DNA of 64,000 nucleotides, from the NCBI GenBank assembly GCA_963932145.1, contig OZ010586.1, positions 70,706,899-70,770,898 of the forward strand. The letters are read 5' to 3'. The position numbers were made by a program, and so were the translations under genes. This document shows positions 21,505-31,629 of this stretch, piece after piece. The DNA comes from Acanthosepion lycidas (lineage: Eukaryota; Mollusca; Cephalopoda; Sepiida; Sepiidae). A model generated the notes under the pieces. That model was not told where the DNA came from. It did not search any database and saw only the letters and a program-made list of their open reading frames with translations. Within the stretch, counting starts at the first letter, position 1; every line of letters begins with the position of its first letter.

Positions 21505-21700
21505 ATATCTTCAAAATTTTTTATGAAGAAAAAAATGTACAAAGTATTCTTCATGCTATTTTTTGAAACCTTTAATAAATAAAGCTGCTTTAAGAAAAAA
21601 AACAAAATGATAACTAACAGCTTTCTTATCCTAATTTTTTTGCCTACATTAAGAAAAATGTTCATTTGGTCTGTCAAAATAAGTGCTTTGTGGTCAAAAA
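20340..21700. other. A+T-rich stretch, nothing identified
   Basis: Contains poly-A at 21474-21501 and short AT runs near 20851-20860. The long minus-strand frame over 21348-21707 is mostly Phe/Leu/Ile read through poly-A and begins just after a mariner C-terminus; I treat it as non-coding. Confidence 0.55.
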
Positions 21701-22000
21701 AGTTCATTTTGTTTATTAAAGAAAAGATTTTTTAAAAATTTCAAACATTACCTTTTTTAGACAACATATTTACCATTTTCTTCTAATATTATTTGACATC
21801 TCTCAGATAACTTTATAATTTCATCCTTCCATAACTTACTTTTTCACTAAAGAAGATCTCTAAATGCCTTTTTACAATTTTTTAAAGAATTAATGTTTTT
21901 GCATGAAAAATATCCTGTAAAACCAGGAATAAATTGTAATCCAAAGACGTAATATGTAGCAAAGAGAACAGATAACAGAAAACTTCAGAGCTAAGCTTCT
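21700..22000 (-). pseudogene. Mariner transposase C-terminal remnant, antisense
   Basis: Minus-strand reading gives LDYNLFLVLQDIF (equivalent to DYHLFRSLQ) near 21900-21950, then KNINSLKNCKKAFRDLL, two stops, KSKLWKDEIIKLSERCQIIL and EENGKYVV before a stop at about 21748. These are the last ~80 residues of a mariner transposase in the correct order, with one frameshift. The upstream catalytic region is not readable. Confidence 0.8.
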
Positions 22001-22534
22001 TTTATCTAGTTATTTTTTAAAAATCTATGACTAAGTTTTCAAAAATTTTCATGTGACATGTTTGATTTTTTAGAATTTCAGACTAAAGTGATGTTTACAT
22101 TGATGTGAATACATATGCACATGAAGGAGAGGTGGATGCTGAAATTTAAAATATTTTCATTATATGTTCTGGTTACGTAGTCTAGTCAATTTTATATAAT
22201 CTTTTATTTAAATTCCCTGAGGTTTATGAACATAAAAGGGATCTTTTACAAAACAACACACTCAATGCATTAGTTGCTCACTGTAATAAGTGACTATAAT
22301 TTTGATTTAAAAAATACTACTTTAATTAGAAAGAAAAAGATGAAAATGTATAGAAAGCACTTTCATCTACTAGCTCATCCACAGTAAATTAGGTCCAGGT
22401 TCTTACAAAATTTCACCTTTCTTGGCAGATCTTCTACTGTCACAATGTGTGATATTTAATGACAAAAGTGATAAAAAACAAACCAAAAGGAAATGAAATC
22501 AGCTAGATGATATACCAAACATATACTAAACACA

Positions 22535-22565
<31 letters not shown>

Positions 22566-22840
22566 ATTCCACTTTGTCATAGATTTTGCTAAAATTGTTT
22601 TGATATATAAATATCGTTTCCCTATTACCTTGTTATCAAAAGAAACACGGTCTAAGCATTCTTCTGATTGGATATTTTACAATTTCTGACAATGTTTAAC
22701 ATATGTACCTGTAAAAGAAACTGTCAAAAAGAACGTTTTTCTCTTGTCACTGCTATTTCTGTATAATCCCTTGGCAATTTTTATTGTTTTACAAAAATAG
22801 TTTTAGAATACAAAACTGGATTTATGCATCCTCTTTTTTT
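22001..22840. other. A+T-rich stretch, nothing identified
   Basis: May contain decayed upstream mariner sequence, but no block is convincing. Poly-A at 22538-22555. Confidence 0.45.
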
Positions 22841-22844
22841 TCTA

Positions 22845-23350
22845 CAGAATTGACAACAAAAGAATTAAACATTATCCAGGTAAATAAACACAAATAAAAA
22901 TTTTTTAACATTTTTTGTCCATACATGAGGAAAAAAAAGTATAAATCTAGATGCTCTACTTTAGTGAATTTATATGGCAAGAGCAAATAAAAAAAATTCC
23001 AAATTGATAATTACAGTTACTTCTTATAAGTTTACTTAATTTTTCTTTTTCTCCTGCTCAGATATATTTATGAATTCATGAATAAAAGAAAAAATTAATT
23101 TTCTAATTATTTCTTTATAATATGGTAAGTCATAAATATTGCATTTTAGTTGGTTCGCATATTTTTATAAACTTGCAAAAACATAAAATTATTCTTATAA
23201 ATAAATAATCTAATAAAATAAAAAGAGAAAGCATGAATCCAGTTTTATATTATGGGTTTTATTAAAACATTAAAAAAAAACTTTTTAAAACAATAAGAAT
23301 TGCTGAGGATATACAGTAACAACAGTGTCAAAAGAAAAACCAAACTTCTT
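22845..23350 (+). repeat. Dispersed repeat shared with 9440-9910
   Basis: Same landmarks in the same order as the earlier copy, from GAATTGACAACAAAAGAATT through AATTATTCTTATAAATAAAT to AATAAGAATTGCTGAGGATA and GTGTCAAAAGAAAAACCA. Non-coding. Confidence 0.6.
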
Positions 23351-23394
23351 AAATATTATCCAATTTCCTTTAAATAATTCTATCAGCTGCTTTC

Positions 23395-23700
23395 AGTTGG
23401 TCTAATTAGGAAAAGTAGAATACTGAACTGTAAACGTAATATCAGTCCTCCTATATGATAGTGAATACTGAACTATCTCCTCAAAGATGAAGAAGAGACT
23501 TGAAGCAACAGAAATGTGGTTCTACAGAAGGATACTGAGAATACCATTGACCAAACATGTGAGAATGAAATTTTAGAGAAAATGGAAACAAAAAGGAAAC
23601 TTCTACTTAAAATTTCCAGGGCACATAATGAGGAAAGATGGCTTGGGACATTTGATACTCACAAAACAGATTGAAGGCAAAAGGGTTAGAAAAAAAAAAA
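23395..23700 (+). mobile_element. LINE-B fragment, sense
   Basis: Remnants of the LINE-B C-terminus. ATCAGTCCTCCTATATGATAG corresponds to ISVLLYGSE. Then MKKRLEATEMWFYRRILRI is read across 23487-23545, ETKRKLLLKI follows, and GLGHLILTKQIEGKRV ends at 23690. It precedes a minisatellite built from the same LINE sequence. Confidence 0.75.
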
Positions 23701-23711
23701 AAGAAAAGAGT

Positions 23712-23868
23712 ATGTAATATCTGTCCTTCAATATAGCAGTGAATGTAATATCTGTCCTTCAATAAAGAAAAGAGTATGTAATATCTGTCCTTCAATATAG
23801 CAGTGAATGTAATATCTGTCCTTCAATATAGCAGTGAATGTAATATCTGTCCTTCAATATAGCAGTGA
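23712..23868 (+). repeat. Minisatellite of about 31 bp derived from LINE-B
   Basis: Five tandem units beginning ATGTAATATCTGTCCTTCAA at 23712, 23743, 23776, 23807 and 23838. Four are 31 bp and nearly identical; the second is 33 bp and carries AAAGAAAAGAGT instead of TATAGCAGTGA. The unit codes for the YVISVLLYSSE-like region of LINE-B, and the array runs straight into the next LINE-B fragment at 23869. It arose by local amplification inside a LINE copy. Confidence 0.9.
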
Positions 23869-24300
23869 ATGTTGGACAATCTCATTACAGATGAAGAAGA
23901 AACCTGAGACAACAGAAATGTAGTTTTACAAAAGGATGATGAGAATATCATGGACTGAACATGTGAGCTAAGGCAAAGTTTTAGAGAAAATTTAAACAAA
24001 AAGGAAACATACTTAGAATCAGAAAGAGGCACTTGAAATTTCTAGGGTCCATAAAGATAAAAGAGGGCTTGGAGAATTTGATACTCACAGGACATATTGA
24101 AGGCAAGAGGGCAAGAGGGCCAGAGGAAAGCAGACTTGACCTACATAATAACCTTGTGTCAATAGTTGTTGAGACAGGGATTAGTAGAGATAGCAAAAAT
24201 ACAAACTTTTTTTAAAAAGCTACAAAGGACATAAAGTCATAGAGAGTCATGATCAACCACATCTTGAAGGGACAGGACACACAGAAGAAGACTTCCTTAA
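23869..24300 (+). mobile_element. LINE-B 3' fragment, sense
   Basis: Continues from the minisatellite: TGTTGGACAATCTCATTACAG (CWTISLQ), KPETTEM.FYKRMMRISWTEHVS, then RKRHLKFLGSIKIKEGLENLILTGHIEGKRARG (24020-24120), LDLHNNLVS and the RAMINHILKGQDT-like end near 24295. Frameshifts and stops throughout. Confidence 0.8.
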
Positions 24301-24333
24301 ACCAATCACTGGACTCTACATTCCTACTATATA

Positions 24334-25919
24334 CAGTTGTGGACAACTGTATTCACCCACACTGAATATTTGTATATTTTCTAAGGAAATGCAAATATCT
24401 GCAAGTACTTACTGAATTTACTATAAATAGTTGATTTTGTATTTAGTTTTGAATAATTCATGAAATTTTTAGAAATTTTAATCTATTATATTCAGTTATA
24501 GATTTTTTTTAACACTTGGCGCAGTCCAAAATTATTCACCCCACTTATGGAAATTATGAAATAATATTGTTCTATGGCAATTGTGACATTTTTTTTCTTA
24601 ATTTGACATTTAATACAACACCCTTTGAAAATGAAATAGTATTCACTTGATTCTATAACATTCTAAAAGTTAATGAAGACAATATGTGAGTGCCAAATAC
24701 CACATTCATTATGCAACCATGGTGAAGACAGCTGAGCTTGACAAGAATCTCTGAACTAAGATAGTTGATGCATACAAACAAGGTGATGGATATACAACAC
24801 TTTCCAAGCATTTAAATGTTCCTAGATCGACAATTTTTAGTATTATCAAGATGTACAACAAGACTCACTGTATTGAGAATAAATTAAGGACTGGCAGAAA
24901 ATGGTTAATTTCCAAGAGAATAGGAAGGAAAATTGTTAGAGACGTCTCAAAGAATCATCACTTAACAACAAAGGACATTGTCAATGATGTAAAGGCATCA
25001 GGGTTGAATGTATCAATGAAGACAGTCACTAGATGCTTTCATAGAGCAGGACTTCAAGCTTGTCGCCCAAGGAAAACTCCCTTGCTTAAAACTAAACCCC
25101 TAAAATGCAGATTATCATATGCTAGAAGCCATCTGGAACATGGAAGTAAATACTAAGCTCTATTTTATGGTCAGATGAAAACAAACTAGAATCATTTGGT
25201 CACATGAACTCCTATTATGTCTGGAGGAAAGTAAATGAAGATTACAAACCAAAAAATACCCTCCTTATAATTAAGTATGGTGGTGAGAGCATTCTGCTCT
25301 GGAAATGTTTTGCAGCTTCTGGACCAGGAGAACAAGTGAGAGGATAGGGTATCATGAATGAAGAGCAGTAATTTGGTTATTCTTAAGAATAATATAAAAC
25401 AAAGCTGTCTTTGGGGCGTCACTGGATGTTCCAACATGAGAATGACCTGAGACACTTGGCATGAATTTTTACAAAATACTTAGGTGACAGCAAAATTAAG
25501 ATATTGGCATACCCTGCAGAAAGTCCTAAACTAAACCCCATTGAAAATGAGCATATTAAAAAGAAAGTAAGAGAAAGAAGTCATGAATTTCAAGAAACTA
25601 GAAGAAGAAAGAATGGAGCAAAATACCTATCAGTGTGTGTAGTGATCTTGTAAGGAACTATCAAAAATGATTAAAGGCAATAATCAAGAATAAATGTTAC
25701 AAAATTGATTATTGAGGCAAGAGGGCCAATGATTTTTTTGATTTTTTATGTATTATTGTTTGACATTAAAATAAAGATTTTGTTGTTGGCACCAATTCAC
25801 ATTCTTTCAAATCCATTACTTCATTTGTGAAAAAATGCACATGAAATTTCCATGAAGATTTGAATTATTACAGCTTTATTTGCAATTATGGAAAAGGAGA
25901 ATAATTCTGTCCACAACTG
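24334..25919 (+). mobile_element. Full-length Tc1-like DNA transposon, inactive, about 1.59 kb
   Basis: Terminal inverted repeats: CAGTTGTGGACAACTGTATTCACCCAC at the left, cut here to its first 12 bases CAGTTGTGGACA, and TGTCCACAACTG at the right end (25908-25919). TA lies at both outer boundaries (24332-24333 and 25920-25921). Length and a single central transposase reading frame are typical of Tc1/mariner-superfamily elements. Both ends being intact while the gene is broken shows an old full-length insertion. An (AT)n(GT)n tract follows immediately. Confidence 0.9.
24719..25735 (+). pseudogene. Tc1-like transposase pseudogene
   Basis: Tc1 transposase binds the inverted repeats through paired helix-turn-helix domains and cuts with a DDE catalytic domain. 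From the ATG at 24719: MVKTAELDKNL, a TGA at 24752, then TKIVDAYKQGDGYTTLSKHL (first HTH), RTGRKWLISKRIGRKIVRD, TTKDIVNDVKASGLNVSMKT (second HTH), RKTPLLKTKPLKCRLSYARS, and a stop near 25154. After a frameshift: LWSDENKLESFG (first catalytic Asp), YKPKNTLLI, QHENDLRH (second catalytic Asp kept), and SPKLNPIENEH (third acidic residue kept). At least four stops and two shifts; certainly inactive. Usual length is about 340 residues. Confidence 0.92.
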
Positions 25920-25920
<1 letters not shown>

Positions 25921-25975
<55 letters not shown>

Positions 25976-25976
25976 A
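25921..25976. repeat. (AT)n(GT)n compound microsatellite
   Basis: Alternating AT then GT, directly between the Tc1 right end and the next element. Confidence 0.95.
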
Positions 25977-26410
25977 TGAATTCATTTTGAATTTAATTTG
26001 TTTATTTATTTAATCTAAGTAAATAATAAAATATAAACTATGACTGGACACAAACACAAGTACATATAAGAATAATCAACAATAAACAATGAGTAAAAAG
26101 TTAACAAATAACATTATAAAATATCTACAAATAACTACATTCAAATGCACAATTATTTTTACTCAATAGCCTCTAGAATAATTTGAAACATAAGTGTTAT
26201 TACCCATCCAATAACTCTCATGATAATACAATAGACATTACTACCCATAATGCACTACTGATCAGCATACATAGTTGAACCAAAAAAACAACGCACATGA
26301 CCTGAAGATTGTGTTGGAACAGAGTCACCAGTTAGTTTTGACCTCTGTATCCACTCTTATATACATATATATGCTCTGTCTCAAATATTGAGTACTTTTT
26401 ACTATAAATA
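25977..26410. mobile_element. TIR-A element with only its right half clear, plus linked module
   Basis: The region 26155-26345 matches the right half of the TIR-A copy at 7527-8048 (ACCCATCCAATAACTCTCAT, GATCAGCATACATAGTTGA, CACATGACCTGAAGATTGTG, GTTTTGACCTCTGTATCCAC). It is followed by TATATACATATATATGCTCT and TCAAATATTGAGTACTTTTT, a module also found after the TIR-A right ends at 59632 and 62222. The left end is not recognisable next to the microsatellite. Confidence 0.6.
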
Positions 26411-26439
26411 TAACATAAATTAAAACTATATAGCTAACA

Positions 26440-26675
26440 AAGCCCACATAATTCTGATCCAGCAGGATTTTCACTTGCAAGGAAATCAGACCAGCATAAA
26501 CCACAGAAGCAAATGATTTTCATAATTTGATTTTAATATTTTCAGTGTATTGACTATCTTTGGTCATCTTCATTTGATGACTATCAACCCCAAATGGTCT
26601 CCCTGTCCTTGAAGTATTGTTCAAAGAGAAATCTCCAGCATGGTACTTTGCAAACCACTTCTGATACATCTAATC
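26440..26675 (-). pseudogene. Mariner transposase N-terminal remnant, antisense
   Basis: Minus-strand reading gives QKWFAKYHAGDFSLNNTSRT then GRPFGVDSHQMK, the standard mariner N-terminal block (FRSGDFSL..EPRSGRP.EVD). A KIKL.KSFASVVYAGLISL stretch follows. Only the DNA-binding part is present; it is fused to antisense LINE-B sequence on its upstream side. Confidence 0.8.
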
Positions 26676-26679
26676 ATTC

Positions 26680-27300
26680 ACAGTCCGTAATGTGCCATAT
26701 ACTTTCAGGCAGTGGGGGATCATGGCTCTCCACAACTTCCTTTTCTTTGTTGCTCTAAGTAACTTTAAGCCCTCTATCACCCATATTTGTTCTGACATCC
26801 ATTCACGCATACTCATTAAGTAGATTACTCACTGTTACCCCCTGCTTCTCTTGTCTTCACTATATCCTGTCAGTGTTAAATTCCCCAAGCCCCAATTTCT
26901 CATTATGTGTTCCATAAATTTCAACTCTGTTTCTAAGTGTTGTTTTTGTTTTCATTTTCCTTAAAACTTCCTTGTTGTTTACACACTCTACCCATAATAT
27001 TCTTACTATTCTTTTGTCTCATATTTACCATCATATAAGAGATTAGATGTTAAATAGCAGTTCAGCACTCTCTTTTGTTGGTAACAAAATTTTCTTACCA
27101 TGTAATGCATTGCTTAGTTTCTGAAAAGCATCTTTTGCTAGAACCCTTTGGATTTCCAAGTCAAATTTTTTGTTGTCTGTCACTACACTTCCCAGACAGT
27201 TGAATTTCTTCACCTGCCTGATTTTAACATTCCCAATTCATTGCTCATGCACCAGGCTGCTGACAGCCATGCATTCTATTTTTATTTGTTTGATAATTGC
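26680..27300 (-). mobile_element. LINE-B fragment, antisense arm
   Basis: The reverse complement reads, across shifts, GNVKIRQVKKFNCLGSVVTD near 27200, AKDAFQKLSNALHGKKILL near 27090-27150, IVRILWVECVNNKEVLRKMK near 26950-27000, GLGEFNTD near 26890, YLMSMREWMSEQI near 26800 and RKLWRAMIPHCLKVYGT near 26715. This is a longer stretch of LINE-B than elsewhere in this half of the window. Confidence 0.75.
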
Positions 27301-27515
27301 CATCTGATACTCACAGGACAGATTGAGAGACAGAGGAAACCAGCATGTAACATAACAGATGGGCTTGAGCAAATGGATGGCAGAACAGGGTTTGGGAGAA
27401 ATAACAAAAAAAACAAAAACAAACCTTATTAAGAGCTATAAGGAACAGGAAGATGTGGAGAGCCATGATTGCCTACATCCTGAAGGGACACAGCACATAA
27501 CAGAAGATTTTTTTA
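27300..27515 (+). mobile_element. LINE-B 3' fragment, sense arm
   Basis: Begins DTHRTD/LILTGQIERQRKPACNITD at 27300 and continues with LSKWMAEQGLGEITKKTKTN and LWRAMIAYILKGHST-like residues ending near 27500. Its opposite orientation to the preceding fragment makes another fold-back of LINE 3' ends. Confidence 0.8.
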
Positions 27516-27739
27516 TCCACAGTATTCTTTCCCATAAATTGCACAAATCTTTTTTGCATTTTTATTTTTCTCAAAATAAAAAGCATAATATGCTGAAATG
27601 TTTAATTTTTCATCTTCAATATGACAAGTGAGAAACACAGTTTTGACAAGTATACAATTCTCCCCACTCTCCAGAACAGATACAGTAAATATCACTTTCT
27701 TTGGTAAGTATGATAATGTATACAACAAGCCTAACTGTT
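27516..27739. other. A+T-rich spacer
   Basis: Nothing identified. Confidence 0.5.
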
Positions 27740-28115
27740 TTAGAATGGTCAATTTGTTTTTTTATGGCTTATCAACATTTCACAGGTTATTTAAAACCAG
27801 AAAATTTTTGAATTGTTAGAATATGTTTTGAGATAATAATGGTTTAGTGATACAAGTCTTACTAATTAACCTATACCAGGAGGGAGAAGAGGTGGATTCA
27901 TATCTTTCCCAAGAGTATTTGTGTATAAGTGAATATAACAAACCCAATACGAATTGGAAGTCAACACTCCGTCTGACAATTCTGAGCCATTATCCATTAC
28001 ACCACCTGCACATCCAAGCTTACAGCACCTGGTATTCCAGGTAGTCACCCATCAAGTTACTGATTAGGCTCAATATTGCTTAACTTAAATGATCTTACAG
28101 GAATTGGTGTTTTAA
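27740..28115 (-). mobile_element. SINE-I copy 1: 5S rRNA-tRNA composite, near full length
   Basis: Read on the minus strand. A 5S rRNA-like head starts near 28110 (ACACCAATTCCTGTAAGATC, AAGTTAAGCA, GATGGGTGACTACCTGG, AATACCAGGTGCTGTAAGCTT). Then a tRNA-like part (GGTGGTGTAATGGATAATGG). Then the shared core (TTATATTCACTTATACACAAATACTC, TATGAATCCACCTCTTCTCC). Then the linker TTAATTAGTAAGACTTGTATC and the tail TTTTAAATAACCTGTGAAATG with GTTGATAAGCCATAAAA. A 5S head plus a tRNA unit in one SINE is rare; the AmnSINE1 family of vertebrates is a known parallel. Confidence 0.9.
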
Positions 28116-28767
28116 CTTTGTATCAGAAATCATAATATATTCCAGTTATATATAAGAATAAAATATATATTTTGGGGGTTTGTTTACCTGAAAGGATACA
28201 AAGATTTTGCTAATATTCAATTTTGACTAGCTATTCTTCAAAATCTTAACACATAATATTTGAAATTTTCAAAGATACAAACTGTAATACTGCTAATCTG
28301 TGTAATCGGATGCACTGCTAAGCATTGATAATACACAGTGCATATTTCCCATTTCCCTTGAAAATTAAATTCCATTTCCATGATTACAAATGTTGTTTAA
28401 ATCAGAAATGAAGCTTAAAATAATAAAATAGTTACCAATTTATTTCAATAAGCTTAATTCAATCATAAATGAAGGTTAAATTATCATATGATAATAAATA
28501 AAATTGCATTTAAATCCTGCACATTTAAATGACTATCCTGTTTTCAATAAACTTGGAATAATTTCTACAGCGAGGTTGCAAAGCAATGACAGAATTAATT
28601 ATAAAGAGACTAAAGGTGAACTATGTATGTAAATGTATGTGAATGTGTGGTTATTTAAGGTTCAGAAATATTCAATGACATTCATGTACTAAGGTTAAGA
28701 TATTTAGCATTTAGTAAAATCCAACTAAAACAAAATAATTTTCACTAGTCTCTGTCACATAATGAGT
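28116..28767. other. A+T-rich stretch, nothing identified
   Basis: No repeats or frames recognised. Confidence 0.5.
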
Positions 28768-29072
28768 CCTGTGATCCATTACAGTTGCAGGTGCATCACA
28801 TGTACTGCAGCCATAACAGCAGTGGTATGGCTAGGGAAAGATAACTTGATGCAGCTCATCTCTTTTCAGGCTGGTTTTGAATTCAAAGTTTTCCTTTTCT
28901 CAAACAGTTATCCCTTCTATTTAACCTATAATTGGGGGTAGGGAAATGGGACAAATTCATACCTTTTCCAAAGGTATTTGCATAAACAGGAGTATAGCTG
29001 GAATTCAAATATGACTTGGTGATTTCTCTTTCCAAATTGGTAACCATTATACCACCCATATATCCATCTCTG
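28768..29072 (-). mobile_element. SINE-III copy 2
   Basis: Minus-strand reading: head GGTGGTATAATGGTTACCAA (29038-29057), a B-box-like sequence GAATTCCAGC region, and the core TTTATGCAAATACCTTTGGAAAAGG with ATGAATTTGTCCC. The tail AACTTTGAATTCAAAACCAGCC through CTGCAACTGTAATGGATCAC aligns with the tail at 93-210. Longer than the first copy in its tail. Confidence 0.7.
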
Positions 29073-29265
29073 TACCTTCTAGATAAAAATTCTGGCAGGA
29101 GTTAAAAATGATTAAAATTACAGTCTTCAACTAGATTAAATAAAACTATATTCTATATCTATTCCTCATTAATCCTGAAACATGAACTTTTAATGGTAAT
29201 GGCATCTGATATTTAGATTTGTATGTAATCTGAAGTGAATAATAAAAAAGAATAATTCTTGATTC
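29073..29265. other. A+T-rich spacer
   Basis: Nothing identified. Confidence 0.5.
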
Positions 29266-29267
29266 AC

Positions 29268-30020
29268 TATTGAAGATGCAGGTCAATATCAAAAAGACAA
29301 AAAGACTCATCCAGCCAGCCCCTGGACAAGCAACACCAAACATCAGCACCAACATTGATGGATAGTTGCTAGTTGTCAATGAATTTCCCTACCTTGGCAG
29401 CATCATCTCAAATAATGTCACCTGCAAGAAATACCTTGACAACAGGATCAAAGCAGCTCATACTGTGTACAAAACACCCTCACATTAGATCTTCAGCAAT
29501 CATGTCCTCACCATGAAAACCAAAATCATGATCTTCCAGGTTGTGGTCCTCTCCACTCTTCTGTATGATTATGAAGTCTGAAATTTGTATCATCAGGATA
29601 TCAAACATTTAGAATGGTTCCAGCAAATGAAGCTCCAAAGAATCATTTTCATCATTTGGGAGGACCGTATCACTAACAACAAGGTCCTTTTCTTGGACAT
29701 CTTTCTCCAGCATCGAGGCTACCATCCTTCAACATTGCCCCCACTTGGAAATTTTTGCTGCAAATTGGCCTTTCTGGCAAGGACTATCTGAGTGGGGACT
29801 GGAACTTTTGAGTCCAACTGTCAGCATGAAGAGATACTGTGACATACTGTCAGGAGAGCCAGACTCACCCAGTAGTGTCCATCCCCCCCCCACTCATCTG
29901 TGACTCCTGCTCACAACTCTACATGAGTAGGCTGAGCTTTCACAACCATCTCCACCACCAGAGGGGAGAAAGGGAATAAAGACAAAGACAATCCAGATGT
30001 GAGCGGGTGCCAATGATGAT
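29268..30020 (+). mobile_element. LINE-D reverse-transcriptase C-terminus with zinc finger and (GAT)n tail
   Basis: Markedly G+C-richer than its surroundings. Reading across frames: LQVNIKKTKRLIQPAPGQAT (29278-), NEFPYLGSIISNNVTCKKYLDNRIKAAHTVYK (29378-29475), an LYDYEV.NLYHQDIKHLEWFQQMKLQRIIF segment (29560-29650), a terminal-domain stretch, then the C2H2-like CDSCSQLYMSRLSFHNHLHHQR near 29910-29975. It ends in ATGATGATGATGA at 30013-30024, a short 3' microsatellite tail typical of several LINE clades. Stops and shifts make it inactive. The 5' parts (endonuclease, RT core) are missing. Confidence 0.8.
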
Positions 30021-30224
30021 GATGACTGATTCTATAATATTTTTTCAGGAATTGTTTCCAACATAAAAGTTTCAACAGTTTGAGATATTATTGTTTTTGT
30101 TAAAGCCAAATAAAATTAAGTAATGCATGAACAAAGATGTATTTTTGATCTTCTATTATACAATCTTTTAAAAAAAAAGAAACTGGGTTAGTTAAAATCT
30201 GAATATGAACAATTTATGGATATG
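30021..30224. other. A+T-rich spacer
   Basis: Nothing identified. Confidence 0.5.
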
Positions 30225-30425
30225 GGAGTGTTCTTATTCCACTGTTCATGTCTATGGATATTTTGTCTTGTACTTTTCAGTATTGCTCTGTTATTGGTCA
30301 CATTATTTCAACGGAGTCACAGTCTATTAACCAGCTCAGGGATTGAACTCACAATTGCTATGGTATCAAATTGACAAACCAATGCTTTAATCTACTAAAC
30401 TATTGTTCCAAGGGAAAGATTGTAT
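30225..30425 (-). mobile_element. SINE-V copy, tRNA-derived
   Basis: On the minus strand an A-box-like TAGTTTAGTAGATTAAAGC (30384-30402) is followed at the expected distance by the B box GAGTTCAATCCC (30339-30350). The downstream part (ACAGTGGAATAAGAACAC with the flanking ATGAAC, 30225-30255) also occurs at 48140-48200 as GCAGTGGAACGAGAACAG. Moderately degraded; not a functional tRNA. Confidence 0.6.
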
Positions 30426-31379
30426 TGAATTACTCTTAAGTGAGAGAGTGCTTAAGTAGAAAAAACAGCTTTTAAAATCTTGATAGACAGGAATATACAA
30501 CTATTTCAGCCATCAAACAGGCAAATAAGACATTACTAGAGTATATAATTGGATAAATGAAAAATTTACATTTGCAATTCCAATTTACTTTCATTTATGT
30601 ATTCAATTTTTTCTTTCTAAAAAGATTTAAATTCTCTATTTTCAAATAGACAGGTTTTCATTGTAAAGATTATGAAACTATACATAAACTACAGGGAATA
30701 ATTGAATCTTTTCAACAGGACTATTCAGAGGTTCATAAAGTGCTACAGAAAATATGAGAATAGGCAGTTTCAATGGTGATGCTATAAGCAGTTCAATTGT
30801 GGCTTAAACAAGAACAGGTTTCCATAACAACAAAGAATGACTGAACAGCCAAATAGGAGGTGTAAACTTTATCAGAACATCAATCTCAATTTAAAGAAAA
30901 AAAGTTTAGAAGAAGCTTGTCACAGAAATATCCTGGGTATATTGATAGAAGCAGACACTAGAAGCTTTATTGCAAGAAATGAAAGCATGGTTTCCAGGGG
31001 TGGGCGATAGAGGCAAAGTGTTAGCACACTGAAGCAGCTGCAGCTGACAGAATGCCCAATCTATTAACCAAGAATTTAAGCCATTTTTAGGAGTAAAATG
31101 AGTTTCATTTAGCTTAGGAACACAAAGGCTAAAGGCTAATAGAAAACAAATATTGCTTTCACAAGTCTTCCTTTTAATATTTGTTTTATTTGGGTGGATT
31201 AGAAAACATTGAAACCTGTTCATAGTTGCAATTACACATTCCAAAAGATATTTATATTGCATACATCAGATTTTGCAGTATTAAGCTACTACTTAACAGC
31301 AAGTTGGTATTAGTTCTATTTAAAGGATAAGTCAACTAAGTTTATAATAAACAAGTAGTTTTCTATGGGATTTTCTTTT
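30426..31379. other. No gene identified; contains an unassigned frame
   Basis: The longest frame (30906-31262, minus, 118 codons) contains FCQLQLLQCANTLPLSPTPG and looks slightly more protein-like than chance. It is Cys/Phe-rich, without motif, homologous copy or splice context. I do not call it a gene. Confidence 0.35.
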
Positions 31380-31575
31380 TTGCTATTGTTCACACAATAC
31401 AAGGGCCAAGAGACACTCAAGGTAGAGAGTTTCTAAATGAGATTGTTGTAAGGGTGTACAAGGAGTGAACAAGAGGTGCATACTATGGGGATATATAAGA
31501 TAGATAAAGGTTAAGATCATAGTGATCAAAGAAACACCCTCTTGGAAGTCTGTTCCATAATGCATTCCATTGGCA
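31380..31575. repeat. Repeat shared with 44880-45060
   Basis: Common landmarks: CAATACAAGGGCCAAGAGAC against CAATACAAGACCCAAGAACC, then ACTCAAGGTAG, and an A/G-rich middle. Divergent; function unknown. Confidence 0.45.
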
Positions 31576-31629
31576 TTTATTGACTGAGCAGCCAGTGATT
31601 CATTTAATTAAAATTTATAAAATCTATCT

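Noticed and set aside
21348-21707. 119-residue minus-strand protein
   Set aside because: Most of it is Phe/Lys/Leu from poly-A/poly-T and A+T-rich DNA, and it begins just after a mariner stop codon. No coding signal.
23712-23868. CRISPR-like array
   Set aside because: Units are directly adjacent with no unique spacers, are built from LINE coding sequence, and the genome is eukaryotic.
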